The notes beneath the pieces are model-generated. The model searched no databases. It was given only the letters and a program-made list of their open reading frames with translations, and was not told the DNA's origin. Shown piece by piece: positions 8,207 through 15,452 of a DNA stretch of 64,000 nt. The translations under genes and the position numbers were made by a program. Source of the DNA: Flavobacterium commune (GTDB lineage Bacteria; Bacteroidota; Bacteroidia; Flavobacteriales; Flavobacteriaceae); the NCBI RefSeq assembly GCF_001857965.1, contig NZ_CP017774.1, positions 2,666,001 to 2,730,000 on the forward strand, given 5' to 3'. The first letter of the stretch is position 1, and every line of letters starts with the position of its first letter.

Positions 8207-9706
8207 TTACTCCAAAGTCATAAATACCTTTTTCTTTCTTCCATCATTCATCATGATAAATTTATTGGATTGGTATGTCCCAAAAAAAGGCAGATAATAT
8301 TCGTTTCCGCTATTGTCTTGAATTTTATTGTAGGCTACCTCTCCTTTATTTGTGTATTCTAAATCGTATAACGAGGTAGATTCTAGCCAAGCTTTAGAAA
8401 GTTTGGTACGACCATCTGTTTTTTCGGTTAAATTTTTGCCAGAATTTAAAATTAGATGAAGATCTGTGTTTTTTACAAAGGCATTGTAAGATGGAGTTGT
8501 AGCTCTTTTATAAACACTTCTTCCCCAAACTACATCTCCATCTGGATTAAATTTAAGAATCAAAATATCATCATAGTGAGGTATAGTTTGCCAATAACCA
8601 CCGCCATACATTCCAGTACTGACATACACTTGAGTGATGTAAAATTCTTCTGCGATTAAGTAAGTATTATTCTCTTCGTCTCTTAATATATAATCGATGT
8701 CAAAGTTTCTTAGTTCTTTCTTTTTATCATTTTTACGTTCTGCAGTTCGATAGCCGTATAAATCCTCATAGACTTGTTTAGGTAAACTTTGTGTTTTTTT
8801 TCTTTTAATACTTAGGTTATTGGTGTCAATTACAAAATTGCAACCTCCTTTTATTCTGCTGATATTTAATTCAGAATAAAATCCTATTAGTTGTAATTCG
8901 TCGTTATTATTAGAAATGCTTAGCGAGCTAATATGTTCGTTTTCTAAATCAATAAGCAAAAAGCTAGTTTTATCTTTGGTTATTTTGTTCAGAACAAATT
9001 GATAATTGGCATCGCCATCTTCATTTTTCTTTGATGAACCATTTTTATAAAGTTTGCCTAGTGAGAAAACAGTTGTGGTATTGTCAATGTACAAATCATT
9101 AAATTCAAATCTCTTTTGTTCGTCTTCCTGATAGGATTTGGTATAAATTAATTTTTCCGATTTTGACTCAAAAACTCTAATCGTGTATGAGTTTTTATTT
9201 TTTAAAATATTGTCTGTAGCTATTGCAAAATAATCGCCATTAGGAGATAAAGCAAAATTGGTTTTGTGTTTTCTATCGGAACCAAAAATGCTTTGGTTTT
9301 TTTCTGCAGTGGTTTCAAAAATGGTCGTTTTTGAGCAAGATTTTGTGGTTAGATTTAAGGTATGGCAGTAAACAATACGTTTGTCTTTTTCTGGGGCATT
9401 AACCGTAAAAAACTTAAGTTGATCTCGGTAAAATAATTCGCCAACAAATTTTTCGTCATTGTCTGCTTCGACCACTTTAGAAAAGGTTTTTTTTAGATTT
9501 TTATCAAAAATATCAAATAAGAAATCATGTTTTCCATTTCTAATAATAGCCGTTTCTCCAGATTCGGAAGTGTGAATAGCCAGGATGTCTATTGTTTTAA
9601 TTTCGTCTTTGTATTCTGCGCTTTCGGTAATTTTTAGTTTAGTGGTAGATTGTGCAAGTAAGGAATGCGTAATGGTTAATAAATAAAGAATAAAAAGTTT
9701 TTTCAT
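8207..9706 (-). CDS. Secreted protein of unknown function (499 aa)
   Basis: I do not recognise a family. The protein starts with a signal peptide (MKKLFILYLLTITHSLLAQ, cleavage after about residue 19). The rest is rich in beta-strand segments, with repeated lines of the kind 'FLLIDLENEHISSLSIS', consistent with a propeller-like secreted protein of the kind Flavobacteria encode for surface or periplasmic roles. A segment YVSTGMYGGGYWQTIPHYDDILILKFNPDGDVVW resembles blades of beta-propeller repeats. It is the first gene of a minus-strand accessory block and has an inverted repeat just upstream. Confidence 0.75.
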   Translation of the reverse strand: MKKLFILYLLTITHSLLAQSTTKLKITESAEYKDEIKTIDILAIHTSESGETAIIRNGKHDFLFDIFDKNLKKTFSKVVEADNDEKFVGELFYRDQLKFFTVNAPEKDKRIVYCHTLNLTTKSCSKTTIFETTAEKNQSIFGSDRKHKTNFALSPNGDYFAIATDNILKNKNSYTIRVFESKSEKLIYTKSYQEDEQKRFEFNDLYIDNTTTVFSLGKLYKNGSSKKNEDGDANYQFVLNKITKDKTSFLLIDLENEHISSLSISNNNDELQLIGFYSELNISRIKGGCNFVIDTNNLSIKRKKTQSLPKQVYEDLYGYRTAERKNDKKKELRNFDIDYILRDEENNTYLIAEEFYITQVYVSTGMYGGGYWQTIPHYDDILILKFNPDGDVVWGRSVYKRATTPSYNAFVKNTDLHLILNSGKNLTEKTDGRTKLSKAWLESTSLYDLEYTNKGEVAYNKIQDNSGNEYYLPFFGTYQSNKFIMMNDGRKKKVFMTLE

Positions 9707-9774
9707 ATTGGTGAAACGGTTTGGGTTAAGATTATGTATGATGTTATTAAAATGTTTTAGTACTTGTGCCTTGT

Positions 9775-9855
9775 AAAGTCTCTGACTATGAGTGGTTTAT
9801 TGCTGTTTTTAACCGATTTTAATTTTCGATTGTTTTTATAGTAGTCAGAGACTTT
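9775..9855. repeat. 14-bp perfect inverted repeat with 53-nt loop
   Basis: AAAGTCTCTGACTA (9775-9788) is inverted as TAGTCAGAGACTTT (9842-9855). It fills most of the gap between two minus-strand genes and is followed by GCGGAGCGGGTTAAG, with a related GCAGAGCAGATTAAA near 10768. Confidence 0.75.
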
Positions 9856-9865
9856 GCGGAGCGGG

Positions 9866-10558
9866 TTAAGTTTTATGTTTTATTCTATTTGTTGTTATTT
9901 TTAGATCTTCTAAAGAATTTATTGCAAACATTTCTGAATGATCTTTTAAACTTCCTATTGATATTTTTAATGGCTCTTGTTTATTGTTTTGGACAACAAT
10001 TCGATATTCACGTTGATATTTATATTTTTGAATTTTTTGGAATAAATTTATCTCACCATTAATGTTTTCATGATCGTAATATTCAATTGGTTTTGCTTTG
10101 TAAGACATGTTTAGCTTTGTGATTTCAGCTGTAAGTTTGGCGATGAATATTTTTGTATTTCTTATAAACAATGCGTGTGTTCCAAAGTCTTTGACTTTGG
10201 AATCTATTATTAATTCATCAGTATTAAAAAAATCTGATTGTTTTATACAATATAGTGAGTATAAATTTCCTTTTGGATATGAATCATAATGACGTAGTTG
10301 TAATTTACTAGGTTTGAAATTAATTTTTTTTCCAGTTATAGTGTCTGTTATTTCGAGTTTTAACTCATCAGTATTTTTAAAATTTTTAATATTTACTGTG
10401 CCTTCAAATTTATCTCCTCTAACACCATTATCTTCTAAATTTTGAAAATATTCAATTGTATTTAGATAAATTAAACCATTTTCATAGAGTGATTTTATGT
10501 TTTCTTCACTTCCGAACTTAATGAATAGTACAATAGTGTCTTTTAATTTTTCCTCCAT
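9866..10558 (-). CDS. Hypothetical cytosolic protein (230 aa)
   Basis: I do not recognise this protein with certainty. It has no signal peptide or membrane segment. The N-terminus (LFIKFGSEENIKSLYENGLIYLNTIEYFQN) and the later YKYQREYRIVV segment resemble the loosely defined DUF2971-like proteins found in defence and phage-related islands, but the match is weak. It sits between repeats in the accessory island with no operon partner closer than 230 bases. A minus-strand promoter-like CAAATATA (10675-10682 on the plus strand) lies about 115 bases upstream. Confidence 0.6.
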   Translation of the reverse strand: MEEKLKDTIVLFIKFGSEENIKSLYENGLIYLNTIEYFQNLEDNGVRGDKFEGTVNIKNFKNTDELKLEITDTITGKKINFKPSKLQLRHYDSYPKGNLYSLYCIKQSDFFNTDELIIDSKVKDFGTHALFIRNTKIFIAKLTAEITKLNMSYKAKPIEYYDHENINGEINLFQKIQKYKYQREYRIVVQNNKQEPLKISIGSLKDHSEMFAINSLEDLKITTNRIKHKT

Positions 10559-10667
10559 ATTTCAATAAATAAGTGTACAACTAGTTTGTTTAGCGTTCTT
10601 TGTTTGTTAATATATATTTTATAGAGAGAGTGTGTGTTTTATACTTTAAAATCTAATCTGACTCACT

Positions 10668-10790
10668 TTTATTTCAAATATATCAATAAACAACTACAAA
10701 ACTATTTTTTGAAACCAAGTTTTTCTTACTAAACGAGACCGCGTGAGGGATGGAAGTGTGTAAACTTCGCAGAGCAGATTAAATTTTAAT
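10668..10790. repeat. Truncated copy of the repeat at 12648 (promoter plus structured-element start)
   Basis: 10669-10757 closely matches 12648-12733. Shared pieces are TTTATTTCAAATATATC, AACTACAAAAC, and ACTAAACGAGAC followed by GCGTGAGGGATGGAAG. After GGATGGAAG the two diverge, so the AGCGGA half is missing here. On the minus strand both copies contain TATATTTG, a -7 box. Confidence 0.75.
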
Positions 10791-10791
10791 T

Positions 10792-11277
10792 TTAAAGTTT
10801 AATATCGCTATTTTTTTCAAAATCTTGTCTTTCACTTTCAGACATTCTTTTAACTAATAAACGAATCGTATATCCTCCATGCAATTTGGAGTTTTTAACA
10901 TACATCCAATCACTAATTTCATTTTTATTAATTTCTACAGTATCACCAAGTTTTACATTGGTTATTTTTTCGGGTAAATTGTCTACTATTCCATAAAATT
11001 TTCCATTGGAATTTATAATGTTTCCAATCCAAATATGTTCAATATTTCCGTTTTCTTCAAAGCGTTTTTTTAAACCGAAAAATTTAAAAACACGACTGTT
11101 ATTTTGTATGGCAATTTCGAAACTGTCTAAAGTTTTTTGAGCTTTTTTTATAGCTTCATTCATTTCAATATCGCTACTTTCTACATTGTAGATATCAGGT
11201 TCGTTTTCACGTTCTATTTTTTTTGTATTGCAACTAAGAGTAAGGATAAAAGAAAGTATTGAAAGAATGTATTTCAT
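10792..11277 (-). CDS. Small lipoprotein of unknown function (161 aa)
   Basis: The N-terminus MKYILSILSFILTLSCNTKK is a lipoprotein signal with Cys at residue 16. The mature part has a helical region (about 35-60) followed by strands, with ITNVKLGDTVEINKNEISDWMYVKNSKLHGGYTIRLL near the end. That C-terminal half resembles DUF2314-like domains (DWMYxxxxxLxGGYTxR), which is a tentative reading. It is likely anchored on the periplasmic or outer-membrane side. It lies 24 bases after the next lipoprotein gene (11302-11733) and could share its transcript. Confidence 0.7.
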   Translation of the reverse strand: MKYILSILSFILTLSCNTKKIERENEPDIYNVESSDIEMNEAIKKAQKTLDSFEIAIQNNSRVFKFFGLKKRFEENGNIEHIWIGNIINSNGKFYGIVDNLPEKITNVKLGDTVEINKNEISDWMYVKNSKLHGGYTIRLLVKRMSESERQDFEKNSDIKL

Positions 11278-11301
11278 ATTATATATTTTGTTTTTATTGT
11301 A

Positions 11302-11733
11302 TTAATCAAATCCCTCTTCAGAATAATACCATCTGTCATCAAGTTGTTTAATAGTATAAGAAGCATTTGGAATATTTTGATTTCCATAGTTTTTTGGGAT
11401 TTTATGAAAATCATAAATAATCCTTTTCTCGGTGTTAAATATGTTGTTGGCTTTTTTTATAAAAATAATTAGGCTGTCATTTTCTTCTGTAAATCCCAAA
11501 TAGGTTGGGTTCTTTTTTATACCATTTTTAACTACCAAATCAATTCCTAAACTTTCAATGTCCCCAATTAGAAATTCATCAATATCATCCTTGTCAAAAG
11601 TGCCATCTGGGTATTTTCTAATTTTTGAAGCTAATTCATTCAATTCATCTTTATAATTTAAAACTCTGTTTTCATCAAATGGATTACAGGAGATGAGAGC
11701 GAATAAAAAAAGGGATGAAATGATTTTTTTCAT
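11302..11733 (-). CDS. Small lipoprotein of unknown function (143 aa)
   Basis: The start at 11733 (MKKIISSLFLFALISCNPFD) gives a standard lipoprotein signal with the lipidated Cys at residue 16. A longer frame from 11766 only adds residues before that signal, so it was rejected. The mature protein has no domain I recognise. It is a mixed alpha/beta chain with DDRWYYSEEGFD at the very end. Upstream lies a lipoprotein gene with a T9SS-like tail and downstream another lipoprotein, all on the minus strand, suggesting an envelope-related set. Confidence 0.7.
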   Translation of the reverse strand: MKKIISSLFLFALISCNPFDENRVLNYKDELNELASKIRKYPDGTFDKDDIDEFLIGDIESLGIDLVVKNGIKKNPTYLGFTEENDSLIIFIKKANNIFNTEKRIIYDFHKIPKNYGNQNIPNASYTIKQLDDRWYYSEEGFD

Positions 11734-11777
11734 AAAGTTTGTATTGTCAACTGAAGTATTGATCATAAATAGGAAGT

Positions 11778-12620
11778 CTATTTAATGATTATTTTCATTG
11801 TTTTAGATTGATTGTTTTCGATGTTTTTTACAATGAGAAAATACAAACCTGATTGTTGATTGCTAATATCTATTTTGTTTTTTCCATCAGTAAGTTGGCC
11901 TTCTAATATAAGTTTATTAGAACTGATGAATAGCTGAAAACTAGATTTTTTATTTGTTTCAACATTGATATAATCTACAGCTGGATTTGGATAGGCTTTC
12001 ACTGAATATTCTAAATTTTCAGAATCATCTTCATCTTTTTCAGTGACTAATTCGTTTTTTGAAATAGTATTTATTGTTGATTTTGGTTGAATAAGTGTAT
12101 CGGGAACCGTATTGTTCATTATGATTGTAAACAATTTTTTTAATTCGACTTTGTTAGTCTTTAAGCTAATTACAGTTGTATCTGAATTGATAGATACTAA
12201 TTCTTTTTTATAAACCCCTTTTAAAATATTTTCATCCACTGCAAAAAACTGGGGTCCAAAATCTAAACCATAAATTAAATTTCCTTTTATTTTGAATGCA
12301 CTAATGTAATAGCTAGTGTCGTTAACTTTGTGATTGAAATAGTAGTAGTCTCTATATATACATACTTTGCCATAGAAAAGGGTATCTCCTTCTTTAGTGG
12401 TTATTAGATTAGTGTATTTGTTCGATTTAATATTTAAAACTAAGGTGTCATTGTATTTTTTGACTAACAATGTTTCGCCGAAAATTCTATCGAGTTGTTT
12501 GTTATTTTTAGGGAAAGGAGAATTGAAGGTGCTTTTAGGTGATTCCAGACTAGCCTCTTCTGCTTTTTTGCATGAGATTACAACCATAAGTAATAAAAAT
12601 AAATATTTGAAGAGTTTCAT
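11778..12620 (-). CDS. Lipoprotein with a C-terminal T9SS type A-like sorting domain
   Basis: The 280-residue protein begins MKLFKYLFLLLMVVISCKK, a lipoprotein signal with Cys at about 17. The middle (about 30-170) is an unrecognised beta-rich region. The C-terminus (about 205-280) is a Por/T9SS type A sorting domain: AYPNPAVDYINVET, then strands, then GLYFLIVKNIENNQSKTMKIIIK. That domain directs proteins out through the type IX system. A lipid anchor signal plus a T9SS tail is an unusual pairing. A minus-strand promoter (TTG 12682-12680, TATATTTG 12661-12654) lies 33 bases upstream of the start. Confidence 0.8.
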   Translation of the reverse strand: MKLFKYLFLLLMVVISCKKAEEASLESPKSTFNSPFPKNNKQLDRIFGETLLVKKYNDTLVLNIKSNKYTNLITTKEGDTLFYGKVCIYRDYYYFNHKVNDTSYYISAFKIKGNLIYGLDFGPQFFAVDENILKGVYKKELVSINSDTTVISLKTNKVELKKLFTIIMNNTVPDTLIQPKSTINTISKNELVTEKDEDDSENLEYSVKAYPNPAVDYINVETNKKSSFQLFISSNKLILEGQLTDGKNKIDISNQQSGLYFLIVKNIENNQSKTMKIIIK

Positions 12621-12647
12621 AGAATTGTACTAAGGTTGATTTTTGAT

Positions 12648-12860
12648 TTATTTCAAATATATCGAAAAAAACTACAAAACAATCTTTTAAATCAAATTTT
12701 TCTCACTAAACGAGACTGCGTGAGGGATGGAAGCGGCATCTCCCGATTTTAAAAAACAAGGCTAATGCCGTAGTTTTTTTAATCGGGAATATAGCGGACA
12801 GCCCGACCCGAAAGTGGCGAGGAAGCATGACGAAGCCATCTGGAGGGACACGCCCACAAC
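12648..12860 (+). ncRNA. Structured repeat element, full copy (GAAGCGG...AGCGGA family)
   Basis: This 343-base gap holds no gene. It has a conserved strand-specific block: GGGATGGAAGCGGCATC (about 12724-12740), then a long hairpin (CCCGATT at 12742-12748 with AATCGGG near 12780-12786, A-run/T-run arms inside), then ATAGCGGACAGCCCGACCC. The same two blocks flank a hairpin at 21515-21606. The left third (12648-12733) also matches 10669-10757. This resembles a recurrent Flavobacteria element, possibly the Rfam Flavo-1 candidate, but I cannot verify the name. Confidence 0.6.
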
Positions 12861-12885
12861 CTGAATTAGAATAAAATAAAATTCC

Positions 12886-12917
12886 TTGTACAGTTCCCGT
12901 ATTTGTTTGTAAATTTG
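12886..12917 (+). promoter_or_regulatory. Promoter of mtaB
   Basis: TTG at 12886-12888 and TAAATTTG at 12910-12917 are separated by 21 nt. The start codon follows 46 bases later. Confidence 0.6.
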
Positions 12918-12963
12918 CACACGCTATTTTTTTGACAACGATTTCATTAGATAGCGCTTACTT

Positions 12964-14292
12964 ATGGAAAAAAGAAAAAAGGTGGCCTTCTATACCTTAG
13001 GCTGTAAACTGAATTTTTCAGAAACTTCGACAATTGCCCGTAACTTACAGGACGAGGGTTTTGACCGTGTGGATTTTGAGGAAGTGGCGGATATGTATGT
13101 CATCAACACTTGCTCGGTTACCGAAAATGCTGATAAACAATTTAAACAAGTCGTGCGCAAAGCGATGAAGCTGAATGACAAAGCTTTTGTTGCTGCTGTA
13201 GGCTGTTATGCCCAATTGAAACCCGAAGAATTGGCGAGTGTTGATGGAGTGGATTTGGTTTTAGGCGCTACCGAGAAATTCAAATTAGCCGATTATATCA
13301 ATGATTTGTCTAAAAATGACATGGGCGAAGTGCATTCCTGCGAGATTGCCGAAGCCGATTTTTATGTAGGCAGTTATTCTATAGGAGATCGTACCCGTGC
13401 TTTTTTGAAAGTTCAGGATGGCTGCGATTATAAATGTACTTATTGTACTATTCCGTTGGCTCGTGGGATTTCCCGTAGTGACGAATTGCAGAACGTATTG
13501 AAAAATGCAAAAGAGATTTCGGCGCAAAATATCAAAGAAATTGTTCTTACTGGAGTAAACATTGGGGATTACGGTAAGGGGGAATTTGGGAATAAAAAAC
13601 ACGAGCATACATTTCTGGAATTGGTTCAGGCTTTGGATGAGGTAGAAGGAATAGAGCGTTTGCGAATTTCATCTATCGAACCGAATTTATTGAAGAATGA
13701 AACGATTGAATTTGTTTCGAAAAGTAGAACTTTTGTACCGCATTTTCATATTCCGCTACAATCAGGAAGCAATGATATTTTGAAATTGATGAAGCGTCGC
13801 TATTTGCGAGAAGTCTATACCGAAAGAGTGAATAAAATTCGCGAAGTAATGCCTCACGCCTGTATTGGCGTGGATGTGATTGTAGGTTTTCCGGGAGAAA
13901 CCGATGCCCATTTCTTAGAAACCTATCATTTTCTGAATGATTTGGATATTTCGTATTTACACGTTTTTACGTACTCAGAGCGTGATAATACCGAAGCTGC
14001 CGAAATGGAAGGAGTGGTTCCTTCGAATGTTCGTGCAAAGCGCAGCAAAATGCTCCGCGGATTATCGGTTAAAAAACGCCGTGCTTTTTACGAAAGTCAG
14101 TTAGGAACCAGTAGAACAGTTTTATTTGAAGGCGAAAATAAAGAAGGTTATATTCATGGTTTTACCGAGAATTACGTAAAAGTAAAAACGCCTTGGAATC
14201 CGGAATTAGTGAATACTTTGCACCAAATCAATTTGACTAAAATTGATGAAGACGGAAGTGTTCGAATGGAATTTGCTGCTGCTTTGGTTTAG
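12964..14292 (+). CDS. mtaB: tRNA t6A37 methylthiotransferase MtaB
   Basis: MtaB is a radical-SAM enzyme that converts t6A at position 37 of ANN-decoding tRNAs to ms2t6A. The 442-residue protein has the UPF0004 domain with its cluster cysteines (TLGCKLNFSET, NTCSVTENADKQ, AVGCYAQLKPEE), the radical-SAM CxxxCxxC at C154/C158/C161 (GCDYKCTYCTIP), the GEIVLTGVN-like segment KEIVLTGVNIGDYG and a C-terminal TRAM-like region. The N-terminal CKLN (not CQMN) and overall pattern separate it from MiaB and RimO. It is monocistronic, with its own promoter and a hairpin terminator. Confidence 0.93.
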   Translation: MEKRKKVAFYTLGCKLNFSETSTIARNLQDEGFDRVDFEEVADMYVINTCSVTENADKQFKQVVRKAMKLNDKAFVAAVGCYAQLKPEELASVDGVDLVLGATEKFKLADYINDLSKNDMGEVHSCEIAEADFYVGSYSIGDRTRAFLKVQDGCDYKCTYCTIPLARGISRSDELQNVLKNAKEISAQNIKEIVLTGVNIGDYGKGEFGNKKHEHTFLELVQALDEVEGIERLRISSIEPNLLKNETIEFVSKSRTFVPHFHIPLQSGSNDILKLMKRRYLREVYTERVNKIREVMPHACIGVDVIVGFPGETDAHFLETYHFLNDLDISYLHVFTYSERDNTEAAEMEGVVPSNVRAKRSKMLRGLSVKKRRAFYESQLGTSRTVLFEGENKEGYIHGFTENYVKVKTPWNPELVNTLHQINLTKIDEDGSVRMEFAAALV

Positions 14293-14305
14293 ATTTAAAC
14301 ATATA

Positions 14306-14325
14306 CCTGTCTGCCGACAGGCAGG
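14306..14325. repeat. 20-bp element with two mutually exclusive hairpins
   Basis: CCTGTC (14306-14311) can pair with GACAGG (14316-14321), or CTGCC (14311-14315) with GGCAG (14320-14324). I recall this CCTGCCTGTCGGCAGACAGG-type unit as a common dispersed GC-rich island in Flavobacteria. It stands out from the AT-rich surroundings. Confidence 0.65.
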
Positions 14326-14341
14326 AGTCATATAAGTTTTT

Positions 14342-14408
14342 AAACCATTAAGAGATTAAGGAAATTAAGCGCAAAACTTAATGGAACTTAATTTCTTAAT
14401 GGTTTTTT
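14342..14408. repeat. CCATTAAG hairpin, copy 2 (terminator)
   Basis: AAACCATTAAG (14342-14352) is inverted at 14395-14405 and followed by Ts. The loop holds further ATTAAG/CTTAAT units. It terminates mtaB. Confidence 0.85.
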
Positions 14409-14508
14409 ATTTACATCAAAGGTTAAATTTTATAAATCCTTAGGTTAATTGTATAAGGGAGTAGAGCTTTTAATAGGGTAATTTTAAATAATTAAAAATT
14501 GAATCATT

Positions 14509-15372
14509 ATGAAGCCAATACTATTTATACTTAGTGCTGTTGTAGGTTCTGTTTTATTTTCTTGTAAAGAGAATGATAAAACAGTAAAAGAAGAAAAAAA
14601 AGTAATTAAAATTGAGCGCAAAAAACCAAAGGATGTTTTCTATCATTTTGAAAACACTAAAGAATGGTTAGAAAAAACGGCCAATGATAGTACACAATTT
14701 CATATTGTGTATGCTATTAATAGAACGGATGCCCAAAATCTTAAAAAATTAGATTCCATTGTAGTGCCCAATGACAGCTCGGGAGATTTAGCTTATTATT
14801 TGCCTTTTCCGCTAGAAATTCCTTATTTGGAAGAAATTGATAAAATCATTTACTTTTCATATCCAACACAAACATTTGGAGCTTATGAGCATGGCCAGTT
14901 GGTTTACACAGGACCAACAAATATGGGTAGAAAAAAGGATCCCACACCAACAGGATTGTTTTTTACCAATTGGAAAGCAGAGGAAACTATCAGTACTTTT
15001 AACGATGAGTGGGATTTAAAATGGAATTTTAATATTGAAAACAAACTAGGTGTAGGATGGCATCAATATGAATTACCAGGTTATCCAGCCTCACATTCTT
15101 GTTTGAGACTTCAGGAAAAAGATGCTAAATATCTGTATGATTGGGCTGATGAATGGGAACTTAAGGATGATGAAAACGTCAAAGTCAAAGGAACTCCTGT
15201 GATTGTTTTTGGAGCTTATGAATTTGACAAACCAAAACCTTGGTATCAGTTAGTTTCCAGTCCAAATAGTCTGAATATAGCTGAAAGTGAAATTAAAAAA
15301 TGGACTCAGCCACATATTAGTGTGATTTTAAAAGAGCAAAAAAAGAGAGAAGCATTCCAAAAGAAAATGTAA
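14509..15372 (+). CDS. L,D-transpeptidase family lipoprotein (YkuD fold)
   Basis: The 287-residue protein starts MKPILFILSAVVGSVLFSCKEN, a lipoprotein signal with Cys at 19, so it is probably tethered in the periplasm. The catalytic YkuD-like region holds YPTQTFGAYEHGQLVYTGPTNMG, the TPTGLF segment and SHSCLRL with candidate nucleophile C198, as in the family's SHGCVRL motif. Such enzymes form 3-3 crosslinks in peptidoglycan or attach proteins to it. The Gly of the usual SHGC motif is replaced by Ser. A convergent hairpin terminator separates it from the next gene on the minus strand. Confidence 0.82.
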   Translation: MKPILFILSAVVGSVLFSCKENDKTVKEEKKVIKIERKKPKDVFYHFENTKEWLEKTANDSTQFHIVYAINRTDAQNLKKLDSIVVPNDSSGDLAYYLPFPLEIPYLEEIDKIIYFSYPTQTFGAYEHGQLVYTGPTNMGRKKDPTPTGLFFTNWKAEETISTFNDEWDLKWNFNIENKLGVGWHQYELPGYPASHSCLRLQEKDAKYLYDWADEWELKDDENVKVKGTPVIVFGAYEFDKPKPWYQLVSSPNSLNIAESEIKKWTQPHISVILKEQKKREAFQKKM

Positions 15373-15398
15373 TATATTCTTTTTACTATAAGTCTATA

Positions 15399-15446
15399 AA
15401 AAAACAAAACCATTAAGAAAATTAAGCTCTTAATGGTTTTGTTTTT
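15399..15446. terminator. CCATTAAG hairpin, copy 3 (bidirectional terminator)
   Basis: 15399/15400-15417 and 15429-15446 form an 18-bp perfect stem (core AAAACCATTAAG) with an 11-nt loop. A-run on one side and T-run on the other suit termination of both convergent genes. Confidence 0.9.
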
Positions 15447-15452
15447 AATGAA

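Noticed and set aside
8060..8362. Plus-strand 100-residue frame
   Set aside because: It overlaps the repeats and the end of the minus-strand gene at 8207, with no recognisable protein.
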